DNA of 64,000 nt from Rhizobiaceae bacterium (GTDB lineage Bacteria > Pseudomonadota > Alphaproteobacteria > Rhizobiales > Rhizobiaceae), in the NCBI GenBank assembly GCA_028279875.1, contig JANQMU010000047.1:1-64000 (forward strand). Direction: 5' to 3'. The notes beneath the pieces are model-generated. The model made no database searches, was not told where the DNA came from, and saw only the letters and a program-made list of their open reading frames with translations. A program made the position numbers and the translations under genes. Below, piece after piece: positions 33,279 to 42,398 of the stretch; the stretch's first letter is position 1; every line of letters starts with the position of its first letter.

Positions 33279-34241
33279 CTAGATCGACCTTTCCTTGCGG
33301 CCGCTGATCAGTTGCGACACCATCACCGCGATGACAAGCGCACCGCCGTAGAAAAGATCCTGTACGAATGTCCTGAAGCCGAGCACCGAAAGCCCGTTGA
33401 TGCCGGTCACCAGGAAATAGACTGCGATCACCGAGCCCCAGGGATTGAAGCGGCCGGGCCTGATGCAGGTCGCGCCGAGAAAGGCAGCCGCGAAAGCGGG
33501 CAGCAGAAGAAATGTCCCGGAGCTCGGATTGGCCGACCCCGTCGTGCCCGTATAGAGGATGCCGGCCAATGCGCCCATGAAGCCGGAAGCGATGAATGCG
33601 CCCATCCGCACGGCGCCGACATTGACGCCGGTCAGGCGCGCCACCTCCTTGCCGCGTCCGGTGAAAAGCAGATGCTGGCCATAAGCGGTGTAGGAGAACA
33701 CGTACCAGATGATCGCGGCGAGGATCATGGCATAGTAAAATTCGATCGGGATGCCAAAGACCCTGGTCACGATGACATATTTGATCAGCGTCTGCGACAC
33801 GCCGCTGATGGTCTGGGAGTTGCTGATCCACAGGGTGATGCCGTGCAGAAACGTGCCGATCCCCAGCGTGACAATCAGCGAGTGCACCCGGAAATAGAGC
33901 GTGATGGCGCCGTTTATCATGCCGATGCCGATGCCGATGAGCAGGACAAGCGGGATGGTCACGCCCAGCGGCACGCCGAGGCGGGCGTTGAGAATGGCAG
34001 TGACCATCGAGGCAAGTGTCAGGGTCTGGGCGATGGACAGGTCGAAATCGCCTGCTGTCAGGGGGATGATCAGGCCGAGCGTGACGATGACCAGGACCGC
34101 TTCGGAGCCCAGAATCGTCGAAAAATTCGACCAGGTCAGAAACGTGTCGGGCCGCATGACGCCGAACAGTAGGATCAGCGCGATCCAGACAAAGACCAGG
34201 CCGAACCGCTCGGCTTCATATTTGAGATCAATTCTGTGCAT
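33279..34241 (-). CDS. Ribose-type ABC transporter permease (RbsC family)
   Basis: A 320-residue permease with about nine helices and the family segment ITAGD-like LTAGDFDLSIAQTLTLASM near residue 62, plus GFMGALAGILYTG near residue 220. It overlaps the ATPase gene by 14 bases and abuts the carbamoylase gene, so it belongs to the hydantoin operon. RbsC-family permeases also carry non-sugar ligands such as nucleosides and autoinducers; here a hydantoin, carbamoyl amino acid or related compound is likely. Confidence 0.9.
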   Translation of the reverse strand: MHRIDLKYEAERFGLVFVWIALILLFGVMRPDTFLTWSNFSTILGSEAVLVIVTLGLIIPLTAGDFDLSIAQTLTLASMVTAILNARLGVPLGVTIPLVLLIGIGIGMINGAITLYFRVHSLIVTLGIGTFLHGITLWISNSQTISGVSQTLIKYVIVTRVFGIPIEFYYAMILAAIIWYVFSYTAYGQHLLFTGRGKEVARLTGVNVGAVRMGAFIASGFMGALAGILYTGTTGSANPSSGTFLLLPAFAAAFLGATCIRPGRFNPWGSVIAVYFLVTGINGLSVLGFRTFVQDLFYGGALVIAVMVSQLISGRKERSI

Positions 34242-35820
34242 TGTCGGCGGTCGTCCTCAGATAGCAGGCTTTGGCGATATTGGATTTGGTCACCTCGTCG
34301 CCGGAGAGTTCAGCGCTCACCCTCCCGCGGTCGAAGACCAGGACCCGGTGGGCAATCGCCTCGAGCTGTTCGAATTCGGAGGTGGCGCAGAGCACGCTTG
34401 CTCCGGCGGTGCACAGCGCATTCAAGATGCCGTAGATTTCGGCCCGGGCGCCGACGTCGATTCCCTGTGTCGGTTCGTCGAGCAGCACCAGGGCTGGATC
34501 GAGCTGCAGCCATTTGGCCAATACAACTTTCTGCTGGTTGCCGCCGGAAAGATCGCTGGCGGGCTGGCCGGGCCCTTCCGCCTTGACTGTGAACCGCCTG
34601 ATCAGCCTGAGCGCGTTGTCGCGCAGTTTTTGGTGATTGATGAAGCCCGGACGGTCGAAGGCGTCGAGCACCGGCAGGCTCATGTTTTCCAGTAGGGTCA
34701 GTTCCGGCACGACGCCGGTCCGCTGCCGGTCGGCGGGAATGAGCACAATGCCGGAGGCCATGGACCGGGCCGGGAACAGCGCCGGCAGATCAAAGGTTCG
34801 GCCGTGCAATTCGAGAGATCCCGCCCGGGCCCTGGTCGAGCCGTTCAGGAGGTAGGGGACCTCGTCATATCCCGACCCGATGAGCCCCGTGAGGCCGAGA
34901 ATTTCGCCGGGCCGAAGCCGGAACGAAAGACCCTCGACCAGCCTGCCGGAGACCCCGGAAATGACAATGCCCGTATCGCCGTCCGATTTCACCGTGTCGC
35001 CCGCCGACCGTTCCGTTTCCAGCGTATGACCGACGATCATCTCGACGATCTGCGACCGTGACATGGCGGCGGTGTCGAAGCTGCCGATGGTCCGGCCGTC
35101 GCGCAGGACGGTCGCCCGGTCGGTGACGTCGACAATCTCGTCTATGTCGTGGGACACGAAGATAATGCTGACCCCGGTTGCCGCCAATCGCCGCATCAGC
35201 GCAAACAGCGCCTGGACGTCGTCCATGGGAAGAAACGGCGTCGGTTCGTCAAGCACCAGGATCGCCGAGCCGGTTTCGCTGCCATGCTGCTGGATCCTGT
35301 CCGCCGCCCGGACGATGGCGAGCTGCGCGCGCAGAACAGGAGGCAGTGTTTCCACCAGGGCATTGGGTTTCAGGTCAAGGTGGAAGGCGGCGAACAGGTC
35401 GCGCGCCCGCGCCGCCTCCTGGCGCCAGTCAATCCGCCAGGAATTGAGCCGGCCGTGATCGCCGGCGATCAGGTTTTCCAGAACGGTGCCACCGGGAAAC
35501 AGGCCGAGATTCTGGTGTACGAAGGCAAGCCCCATCGCCTCGTGCCGAGCAATCGGCATCGGGAGCGGCACCGGGTCCCCGTCGATGGAAATCGAACCGG
35601 CATCCGGTGCATAGAAGCCGGAGAGGATCTTGATCAGGGTGGATTTTCCGGAGCCGTTCTGGCCGAGGAGTCCATGGATCTCGCCTGGCGCGACTTCCAT
35701 CCCGACACTGTCCAGGGCGCGGTTGCCGCCAAACACCTTGGTCAGGCCGGAGATGGAAAGGCGGGCCGCCGTGGAGGGCGAGGGCACCCTTTCAACTGCC
35801 CCCGCCGACTGGGCTGTCAC
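34228..35820 (-). CDS. Ribose-type ABC transporter ATPase with two half-degenerate nucleotide-binding domains
   Basis: A 530-residue double ATPase of the RbsA family. Domain 1 (about 20-270) has Walker A GQNGSGKST and Walker B ILVLDEPTPFL, but its signature region reads LPPVLRAQLAIVRA in place of LSxGQ. Domain 2 (about 285-520) has a degenerate Walker A (GLTGLIGSGYDE) but a perfect signature LSGGNQQKVVLAKWL and LLDEPTQGID. Loss of the second Walker A is normal for RbsA; the weak first signature is less usual. It drives uptake with the binding protein at 35817-36929. Confidence 0.9.
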   Translation of the reverse strand: MTAQSAGAVERVPSPSTAARLSISGLTKVFGGNRALDSVGMEVAPGEIHGLLGQNGSGKSTLIKILSGFYAPDAGSISIDGDPVPLPMPIARHEAMGLAFVHQNLGLFPGGTVLENLIAGDHGRLNSWRIDWRQEAARARDLFAAFHLDLKPNALVETLPPVLRAQLAIVRAADRIQQHGSETGSAILVLDEPTPFLPMDDVQALFALMRRLAATGVSIIFVSHDIDEIVDVTDRATVLRDGRTIGSFDTAAMSRSQIVEMIVGHTLETERSAGDTVKSDGDTGIVISGVSGRLVEGLSFRLRPGEILGLTGLIGSGYDEVPYLLNGSTRARAGSLELHGRTFDLPALFPARSMASGIVLIPADRQRTGVVPELTLLENMSLPVLDAFDRPGFINHQKLRDNALRLIRRFTVKAEGPGQPASDLSGGNQQKVVLAKWLQLDPALVLLDEPTQGIDVGARAEIYGILNALCTAGASVLCATSEFEQLEAIAHRVLVFDRGRVSAELSGDEVTKSNIAKACYLRTTADNAQN

Positions 35821-36929
35821 TCCTGGACCATCCAGAGTTTTCGATACCCGGCGACGTAGTCCTGGCCGTAGCCCTTTGACGCTTCGGCCGGCGTTCCGGC
35901 GGTCGCCGCGTTGTTCTTGTCGAAGATCAGCAGCGGGACCTTGGAGTCGCGAACCGCCGGCAGGCCGCAGAGGATGCGCATTTCCGCATCCAGCATCGCA
36001 TGGGCGATCCAGTCGAGATTCTCGCCGACATCCATTTCCACCTGGCCTTCCCGCACGAAATCGATGACGAAGGGCGTTCCGTTGAACGTGGCGACCTTCA
36101 CCTTGTCGCCCTTGCCACTGATGGTGATGGCCGGCACCACAAAGGACGACATGCTGTCATAGATCGGGATGACATAGTTGATATCGGCATTGGACTGCAG
36201 TTTCGCGGCCACTGTCGGCTGGATCTTGGTCGCCCAGTCGGCAATCGGCACATTGACGATCTCATAGACGCAATCCGGGCAGTTGGTCTTGAAGGCCTCG
36301 GTCAGGCCGCTGACCATGGAATCGGTCGACAGTGCTTCGTTGGAGACCAGCACCAGCGCGTTGACATTGCCGTTGGTCTGGGCGATCGCCCAGTCCGCCA
36401 GCAGCGATCCGGCGGTCTTGTAGTCGATGGCCGTCGCCGAGGTCACGCCGCCGGGCACATCCTGTTCAAGCCCGGTCAGATGCGCCGCCACGACGTCCAG
36501 CCCGGCATCGCGCGCCTTCTTCACCTGCGGTTCGAAGAAACGCGGATCCGCGCCGGCCAGCAGGCTGATCAGGTCGAAATTGTTGTTGATGGCAAAGTCG
36601 ATGCCCTGGATCCACTGGGTCGGATTGCCCTGGTTTTCCCACTCGCTGTGCTTGAAGCCGAGTTCCTCGGCGAGATCGTTCTTGTGGTCGGTGATCGTCT
36701 TGATGAACGGGATGGCGCTGGAGGCGGGGATCGTGAAGATCGACATTCCGGCCATGCAGGCCTTTGCGTCGAAGGCTTCGCCGGGCGCCTGGAACTGCGG
36801 AATTTGTGAATATTTCGCGATATTCGCCTTGGCTGCCGCGACACCGTTGCCGTCGGCGAAAGCCGTTGCGGTTCCAAGCAGCGTTGCCGCGGCCAAAAAA
36901 CCAAGCGTGGTTCCTGATCGTATTGTCAT
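35817..36929 (-). CDS. Sugar-type ABC transporter periplasmic binding protein
   Basis: A 370-residue protein with a signal peptide ending near AFADG (residue 27), followed by a type I periplasmic binding fold (MSIFTIPASSAIPFI, then AADPRFFEPQVKKARDAGLDVVAAH). Its stop overlaps the ATPase start. The mature protein is somewhat longer than classic RbsB. It stands directly after hyuB in the operon, so the ligand is probably the hydantoinase substrate or a precursor rather than ribose. Confidence 0.9.
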   Translation of the reverse strand: MTIRSGTTLGFLAAATLLGTATAFADGNGVAAAKANIAKYSQIPQFQAPGEAFDAKACMAGMSIFTIPASSAIPFIKTITDHKNDLAEELGFKHSEWENQGNPTQWIQGIDFAINNNFDLISLLAGADPRFFEPQVKKARDAGLDVVAAHLTGLEQDVPGGVTSATAIDYKTAGSLLADWAIAQTNGNVNALVLVSNEALSTDSMVSGLTEAFKTNCPDCVYEIVNVPIADWATKIQPTVAAKLQSNADINYVIPIYDSMSSFVVPAITISGKGDKVKVATFNGTPFVIDFVREGQVEMDVGENLDWIAHAMLDAEMRILCGLPAVRDSKVPLLIFDKNNAATAGTPAEASKGYGQDYVAGYRKLWMVQE

Positions 36930-36960
36930 TCCCTGTTCTCCTTTTTGTGGTTTGTTCCGT

Positions 36961-38721
36961 TCAGGCCGACCGGGAGCGATACGCGTCGGTCCGCGCCCGG
37001 TCGATCTCTCCGCCTTTGATCACGACGCCGTAATGCTCCAGCGCCGATTCTTCGCTGAGAAGGCCATCCAGCACATCGTCCAGCACATCTTCCGGTCGAC
37101 GCTGGCACGGATCGCCGTAGCCGCCGCCGCAGGGGCCATAGGCGACAAGACGGTCGCCCTTCGCCAGTTGGCGATAGGGGATTTTCGACGGCAGTTCCTC
37201 GGTCAGGCCGTCGGCATGAACCAGTTGCACCATCGCCGGAGATCCGTCCTTGCCGTCCATGAACCCCCAGGGCTCGAACCTCTGTCCGTCGCCTTCGATG
37301 GAGACGGCGCCATCCTCAAGCAACTCGAAGCCTCGGATCGAGCCGATGCCGCCGCGCCAGGTTCCGGCGCCGACCACGTTTTCTCGCAGCTCGTAGTTCA
37401 GGACCCGCAGCGGAAGATGCGATTCAATGTCCTCGACCGGGTTGTTGCGGGTGTTGGCGTAGAGCGTGTCGACGGCGTCCATGCCGTCCTTGCCGAATCG
37501 TCCGCCATAGCTGCCTTCCATGATCTCCATATGGACCCACTGATTGCCGCCTGACACGCCGCTGAACGCCATGACACGCAGGTTGCCGATGCCGGCGCTG
37601 ACCTGCTTCGGAACAGCCGGCGCGATGGCTTTCATGATCGTGTCGGCGACGGCGTTTCCGGGGCAGAAGCGCGCGATTACCGGTGCCGGGAAGGTCGGGT
37701 TGGCGAGGCAGCCTTCGGGCGCGTGGATGGTGATGGGGCGCGTCAGGCCGCTGTTCTGCGGGATCGATCCATAGGTCTCGCTGTCGAGCAGTATGGAGCG
37801 CAGGGTCAGCCAGACGGCGCAGTCGACCGTGCCGGCGAGCGGCATGTTGATCGGCTTGTGGGTGGTCTGCGGCGCGGTGCCGGTGAGATCGACATGGATT
37901 TCCGATCCCTTGACGGTCAGCGTCGCCTCGATCGGCAGTTCTTTCAGCGCCGGATCGTCACTGTCGAGATAGCCGTCGATATGGGTGCGGGCATTGTAGG
38001 CGCCGTCCGGCAGCGCCGAGATGGCATCACGCATCAGGCGTTCGGAATAGTCGAGCAGATCCTCATAGGCATCCGTCACGGTCCGCAGACCGTACTGCTC
38101 CAGTAGCGCCGCATAGCGGTCGGCGCCGATGCGCGCGGCCGCGACCTGCGCTTCCATATCGCCGACGACAAGATCGGCGATGCGGATATTGCTGCGCAGG
38201 ATCTGCCAGACCGGTTCCACCTTGTTGCCGCCGTCATAGACCCGCACGGCCTTGAATTGCAGGCCCTCGGCGTAGGTGTCGACGGCATCGACAATGCCGC
38301 AGCTTCCCGGTGTCAGTGCTCCGATATCAAGGTGATGGGCCGTGGTCACCGAAAATCCGGCAAGCTCATCCTCGTGAAAAATCGGCACCGCAAAGCCGAC
38401 ATCGGGGCCGTGCGACGCGCCGGCATAGGGGTCGTTGTGCATGAAGACGTCGCCCGGCCGGATCTCGTCGCCGCGCCGTTCGAGTTCGCGCAGGATGCCC
38501 TCGACATAGCCGGGGATCGGGCCCGACTGCAACGGCGTGCTCATGGTGCATTCGCACAATTGCCGACCCGTTGCATCGGTCAGGGCGGTGCCGAAATCCT
38601 CCGATTCGCGGATGATGCTCGAATAGCTCATGCGCATCAGCTTGTGGCCCATTTCGATGGCGATGTTTTCCAGCGCGCCATGGATCACGGCGGCCAGGAA
38701 CGGATTGACCCGTGTCTTCAT
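36961..38721 (-). CDS. hyuB: Hydantoinase B / 5-oxoprolinase beta-type subunit
   Basis: A 586-residue HyuB protein. Typical blocks are KLMRMSYSSIIRESEDFGTALTD (in two parts near residue 27), DVFMHNDPYAGASHGPDVGF near residue 92, HHLDIGALTPGS and the GSYGGRFGKDGMDAVDT region near residue 405. HyuB works with the ATP-using HyuA, encoded just upstream with a four-base ATGA overlap. The pair hydrolyses hydantoins, N-methylhydantoin or 5-oxoproline. The carbamoylase at the operon end argues for a hydantoin substrate over oxoproline. Confidence 0.93.
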   Translation of the reverse strand: MKTRVNPFLAAVIHGALENIAIEMGHKLMRMSYSSIIRESEDFGTALTDATGRQLCECTMSTPLQSGPIPGYVEGILRELERRGDEIRPGDVFMHNDPYAGASHGPDVGFAVPIFHEDELAGFSVTTAHHLDIGALTPGSCGIVDAVDTYAEGLQFKAVRVYDGGNKVEPVWQILRSNIRIADLVVGDMEAQVAAARIGADRYAALLEQYGLRTVTDAYEDLLDYSERLMRDAISALPDGAYNARTHIDGYLDSDDPALKELPIEATLTVKGSEIHVDLTGTAPQTTHKPINMPLAGTVDCAVWLTLRSILLDSETYGSIPQNSGLTRPITIHAPEGCLANPTFPAPVIARFCPGNAVADTIMKAIAPAVPKQVSAGIGNLRVMAFSGVSGGNQWVHMEIMEGSYGGRFGKDGMDAVDTLYANTRNNPVEDIESHLPLRVLNYELRENVVGAGTWRGGIGSIRGFELLEDGAVSIEGDGQRFEPWGFMDGKDGSPAMVQLVHADGLTEELPSKIPYRQLAKGDRLVAYGPCGGGYGDPCQRRPEDVLDDVLDGLLSEESALEHYGVVIKGGEIDRARTDAYRSRSA

Positions 38722-40814
38722 GATCGTCCTCCTGCGCTGCGATCGGTGGTTTCGGCGGTCTCCATCAGGATGTTGCCGTATTTGTCCGCCGCGAATGTCC
38801 AGTCGGGTGGCACCACCGTGGTGCTGTCCTGCTGCAGCAGGATCGCCGGACCGTTCAGTCGCTCGCCCGGCACCAGCCGGTCGCGGCGGAAATAGGGCGT
38901 CTCATAGGTGTCGAGTTCGTCGTCCACCCGAAAGACGCAGCGGCCGGTTCCGACCGGCTCCGTTGCGCCGGAGGCATCGCTGCGCGGCAGGGACGACAGT
39001 TTTCTGACTTCTCCCAGTCCACGCACTTTGATGGCGACGATCTCGATCGGGCTCTGCTCAAAAGCGTGGCCGTATTCCTTGCGATGCTGCTCGTGAAACG
39101 CCTGCCACACAGTGTCCAGCGCGGCATCGGTGAGGGGGCCGTCGGGGAAGGCCACCTTCAGTTCGTACCCCTGACCGACATAGCGCAGATCGCCAATCCG
39201 CTGGAGGCTGATCTTGTCCGTGCGCACGCCGTCCTTGGAAAACAGGTCGCGAAGCTCGGTCTCCATATCGATGAACAGGCCGTTCAGCCGATCGCAATCG
39301 ACAGTGCCCTTGATCTCGAATGCCGTTCGCAGGGTGTCGTATTGCAGGTCGGTGGTCAGCAGTCCCATGGCCGAGGTGATGCCGGGATAGGGCGGGATCA
39401 GCACCCGGCCGACACCGAGCATGCCGGCGACGCCCGCCGCATGGAGTGGTCCGGCTCCGCCGAAGCCGCTGAGGGTAAAGTCCCGGGGGTCAATGCCCTT
39501 TTGCACGGTCCGCGACCGGATGGCGTTGGCCATATTGCTGTTGAGGACGGTCAGGATGCCTTCAGCCGTTTCCTCGAGGCTTCGGCCCAGTTTTCCAGCT
39601 ACCTCGCCGACGACGTGCTTTGCCGCATCCAGATCGAGGGGCATGTTCCCGCCCAGAAAATCATCGGCGATCAGCCGGCCCAGCACCAGATTGGCGTCGG
39701 TGACTGTCGGCTGATCGCCGCCTTTGCCATAGGCCGCCGGTCCCGGATCGGCGCCGGCGCTCTGGGGTCCGACACGGAATGCGCCGCCGCGGTCGATATG
39801 GGCGATCGAGCCGCCGCCGGCGCCGATCGTGTGAATGTCGATCATCGGCAGCAGCACCGGGAAGCCGGCAATATTGGCGCTGCGGGCATCGGTTTCGGTG
39901 TACTGGCCGTCCTGAACGATGCCGATATCGGCGCTGGTGCCGCCGATGTCGAGGGTGATCAGCCTGTCGGCATCCGCCTGGCTGCCGATCCATGCGCCGC
40001 CGCGCACGCCGGCGACAAGGCCCGACATCAGGGTGACGGCCGGCCGTTCCGCCACCAGGGCCGGCGTCGCAACGCCGCCATTGGAGGCCATGATATGCAG
40101 TTCGCTGTCGATCCCAAGGCTGCTCAACTCCCTTTGCAGCGTGTCGACATAGCGGCGGACTTTCGGACCGACAAAGGCCGACATTGCCGCCGTGGTGAAC
40201 CGTTCGAACTCGCGAAATTGCGGGGCAACGTCCGATGATGTGGTGACGAAGACGTCGGGCAGTTCCTCGCGGACGATCTGCGCGGCGCGCCGTTCATGGG
40301 CCGGATTGACATAGGAAAACAGGAAGCCGGTGACCACCGCTTCGACGTTGTCGGCGCCCAGTCGCCGCGCGGCAGTGCGCACGCCGTCCTCGTCCAGAGG
40401 AACCAGTTCCCTTCCGTCCGCATCCATACGGCCGTCGACAGTCATGCGGTGCCGGCGCCGGATCATCGGGCGTTGCTGCCAGGGCAGATCCTGCATGATC
40501 GAATAGTGGTGGACACGCTGGTGCCGACCGATATGCAGCACGTCGCGAAAGCCGCTATTGGTGATCAGACCGGTGCGGGCGCCTTTGTTTTCCAGCATCG
40601 CATTGGTCGCCACGGTCGTGCCGTGGAACACGCTGCCAATGTCCGAAGGCGACACGTTGGCGCGTTCGCAAATCTCGCGAATGCCGGTGATGACGGCCTC
40701 AGCCGGATCGGCATTGGTGGAGGAAACCTTGTGGATGTTCACCGCGCCGCTCGCCAGATCGGCAAGGATCAGATCGGTAAAGGTTCCGCCGACATCGACA
40801 CCGACAACGATCAT
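38718..40814 (-). CDS. hyuA: Hydantoinase A / 5-oxoprolinase alpha-type subunit
   Basis: A 698-residue HyuA protein. The start is ATG 40814, which has GGAGA upstream and directly opens the phosphate loop VGVDVGGTFTDLI; a frame from 40829 adds five residues. The central LDIGGTSADIGIVQDG block and the late GFGGAGPLHAAGVA segment confirm the ASKHA-like ATPase fold. It activates the ring substrate with ATP for hydrolysis by HyuB. First gene of the operon hyuA-hyuB-binding protein-ATPase-permease-carbamoylase, divergent from a MarR-type regulator. Confidence 0.94.
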   Translation of the reverse strand: MIVVGVDVGGTFTDLILADLASGAVNIHKVSSTNADPAEAVITGIREICERANVSPSDIGSVFHGTTVATNAMLENKGARTGLITNSGFRDVLHIGRHQRVHHYSIMQDLPWQQRPMIRRRHRMTVDGRMDADGRELVPLDEDGVRTAARRLGADNVEAVVTGFLFSYVNPAHERRAAQIVREELPDVFVTTSSDVAPQFREFERFTTAAMSAFVGPKVRRYVDTLQRELSSLGIDSELHIMASNGGVATPALVAERPAVTLMSGLVAGVRGGAWIGSQADADRLITLDIGGTSADIGIVQDGQYTETDARSANIAGFPVLLPMIDIHTIGAGGGSIAHIDRGGAFRVGPQSAGADPGPAAYGKGGDQPTVTDANLVLGRLIADDFLGGNMPLDLDAAKHVVGEVAGKLGRSLEETAEGILTVLNSNMANAIRSRTVQKGIDPRDFTLSGFGGAGPLHAAGVAGMLGVGRVLIPPYPGITSAMGLLTTDLQYDTLRTAFEIKGTVDCDRLNGLFIDMETELRDLFSKDGVRTDKISLQRIGDLRYVGQGYELKVAFPDGPLTDAALDTVWQAFHEQHRKEYGHAFEQSPIEIVAIKVRGLGEVRKLSSLPRSDASGATEPVGTGRCVFRVDDELDTYETPYFRRDRLVPGERLNGPAILLQQDSTTVVPPDWTFAADKYGNILMETAETTDRSAGGRS

Positions 40815-40898
40815 GCAGCTCTCCATCAAATCACGGCGCGGCGGCCGGACAGCTTCCGGACGACTGGTCCTTCATCACGTTAGATTGATCCATTTGGA

Positions 40899-40929
40899 TT
40901 TAATTTGCAATAGTGTCGAATGCGAATTA
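40899..40929. promoter_or_regulatory. Inverted repeat between hyuA and marR-type gene, putative operator
   Basis: TTAATTTGCA (40899-40908) and TGCGAATTAA (40920-40929) are reverse complements at 9 of 10 positions, separated by 11 bases. The site is AT-rich and central in the 212-base divergent region, a common place for the operator of a divergently encoded MarR regulator. Confidence 0.5.
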
Positions 40930-41026
40930 AGATTTTGGGGGCGGCTGCACCGCACCGGGTGACATTTGGAAACGGCGTGCTAAACACGCAATTCAGATCA
41001 CGACGCCAGGGAAGCGAAGACTGCCT

Positions 41027-41518
41027 ATGCCGATGAATTCCAATGAAAAGCTGGACACGATATTCGCGTCGGACCTCAGCCATCTGATGGCCGTGAGTTA
41101 CATCGTCCTGTGCAACAATGCCGTGACCGACCGCTATATCGAGACGAATTTCGGCATCCCGGTTCAGGCCTGGTCGAGCCTTTTTGCGATCGATACCTTC
41201 CCCGGCATCAAGGCCAAGGAAATCCGCAAACTCTTCCCGCGCCCGCAGAACACCATCAGCCGGGCCATCGCGCTGCTCGAAGCACGCGGCCTTGTTCGCC
41301 AGGAAGCCTCGCAGGAGGACGGGCGGGAAAAGAAGATCTTCATCACGCCGGAAGGACAGGCGGTGCTCAAGGATATCCGGCAGGTGTCCTTCGACCGTCA
41401 GGCGGAGATGTTCGCGCCGCTCAGCGCCAGGGAACTGCAGACATTCACGCAACTGGCCATGAAGATCGCCAACGGGCCGGCGCTGAAGGATTCGCAGGTC
41501 ATGCGCAGAGCGGGCTGA
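41027..41518 (+). CDS. MarR family transcriptional regulator
   Basis: A 163-residue winged-helix regulator. Recognition helix and wing are visible: IKAKEIRKLFPRPQNTISRAI around residue 62 and RQEASQEDGREKKIFITPEG around residue 91, followed by the dimerisation helix. Divergent from hyuA, it probably represses the hydantoin operon and itself through the inverted repeat at 40899-40929, with an aromatic or ring ligand as inducer (inference). ATG 41033 is an alternative start. Confidence 0.9.
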   Translation: MPMNSNEKLDTIFASDLSHLMAVSYIVLCNNAVTDRYIETNFGIPVQAWSSLFAIDTFPGIKAKEIRKLFPRPQNTISRAIALLEARGLVRQEASQEDGREKKIFITPEGQAVLKDIRQVSFDRQAEMFAPLSARELQTFTQLAMKIANGPALKDSQVMRRAG

Positions 41519-41661
41519 TTAGGCGACGCGCTCGGACGTCACGGTTGCCAGTGTGGATGGTCCGATCTGCGGTTGCCTATGGCAACGCCGCTTTGAGCCA
41601 ACCTGATCTTCAATGTCCGTCAGGGCATTAGCTGATTTCACCGGCGGCGCAAACGAGTCGA

Positions 41662-41672
41662 TATGCATAAAT
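41662..41672 (+). repeat. Direct repeat, copy 1 (TATGCATAAAT)
   Basis: Identical to 41834-41844; the copies bracket 161 bases. Copy 2 lies just before the acetyltransferase start and may be part of its promoter. Confidence 0.5.
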
Positions 41673-41833
41673 CGGGCCGGAACCTTCCACACCGCGTCCG
41701 GCCCCCGCTGGCCTTGAAGGTTTTGACGTCAGGCGGTAGTTTCGGCCCATCGACCGTAGGAGATTCATGCACAGAAGCTTCATTTGAACCGCATGTCGCG
41801 GTGTTCTTCGGCGCCAACCAGGCGCTGTTTCTG

Positions 41834-41844
41834 TATGCATAAAT
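41834..41844 (+). repeat. Direct repeat, copy 2 (TATGCATAAAT)
   Basis: Second copy of the 11-base repeat, ending 15 bases before the ATG at 41860. Confidence 0.5.
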
Positions 41845-41859
41845 ATCTACGGAAGTATC

Positions 41860-42312
41860 ATGAAAATCATCGAGACGAAAATCCGTGCCTATCAAGCGGC
41901 AACGGACCTTGAACCGCTGTCGATCATCTGGCTTGATGCCTCTCTCCTGGCGCATGCCTTTATCGGCGAAAACCGTTTGCTTGAGCAGCGCACCCTGATC
42001 GAGACAGAATACCTGCCCAATGCAGAGACCTGGGTGGCTTGCCGATCGGGTGAGCCGGCAGGCTTCATCAGCCTGATGGACAATTTCATAGGCGGGTTGT
42101 TCGTTGCACCTCATCATCACGGACAAGAGATCGGTCGTATGCTGGTTGCGCACGCCCTGGAATTGAAAGGTGAGCTGCTACTGGAGGTCTATACCGACAA
42201 TCGTCGGGCACTGTCTTTCTACAAAACTCTTGGGTTCAAGGAGCTGTCAAGAAGAGCGACAGATGATGAGGGCATGCCGTTCGAGAATGTCCGAATGCGT
42301 TTGAAGGGCTGA
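41860..42312 (+). CDS. GNAT family N-acetyltransferase
   Basis: A 150-residue GNAT. The acetyl-CoA loop is LFVAPHHHGQEIGRMLVAHA (about residues 74-93, Q/R-x-x-G-x-G/A type with HGQEIG), and the late VYTDNRRALSFYKTLGFKEL is the usual C-terminal block. It moves an acetyl group from acetyl-CoA to a small molecule or protein amine; no specific relative is recognisable. The gene stands alone. Confidence 0.88.
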   Translation: MKIIETKIRAYQAATDLEPLSIIWLDASLLAHAFIGENRLLEQRTLIETEYLPNAETWVACRSGEPAGFISLMDNFIGGLFVAPHHHGQEIGRMLVAHALELKGELLLEVYTDNRRALSFYKTLGFKELSRRATDDEGMPFENVRMRLKG

Positions 42313-42398
42313 TTGGCCGGCAGGGCAGCATCAGTGGTTGCCCTGCCGACACACCGGCCATTCTTCCACCCGAACGATCGTTCCGGACCGAATTCGAG

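Larger units (their letters stand above)
41519..41859. other. 341-base gene-free region with short repeats and stem-forming segments
   Basis: No convincing gene. An 11-base direct repeat TATGCATAAAT occurs at 41662 and 41834. GGGCCGG (41674) pairs with CCGGCCC (41698), and the adjoining AACCTTC (41681) pairs with GAAGGTT (41716), so two overlapping stems exclude each other or interlock. GTTGCC-TAT-GGCAAC at 41573 is a small hairpin. A minus-strand open frame here runs antisense into the acetyltransferase gene and shows no recognisable product. Confidence 0.45.

Noticed and set aside
41674..41722. Firm call of an RNA pseudoknot
   Set aside because: The two 7-bp stems abut without a connecting loop, which is sterically doubtful, and short GC-rich complementarity is common here.
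41638..42153. Minus-strand open frame through the gene-free region into the GNAT gene
   Set aside because: No recognisable motif, and half of it is antisense to a well-formed acetyltransferase.
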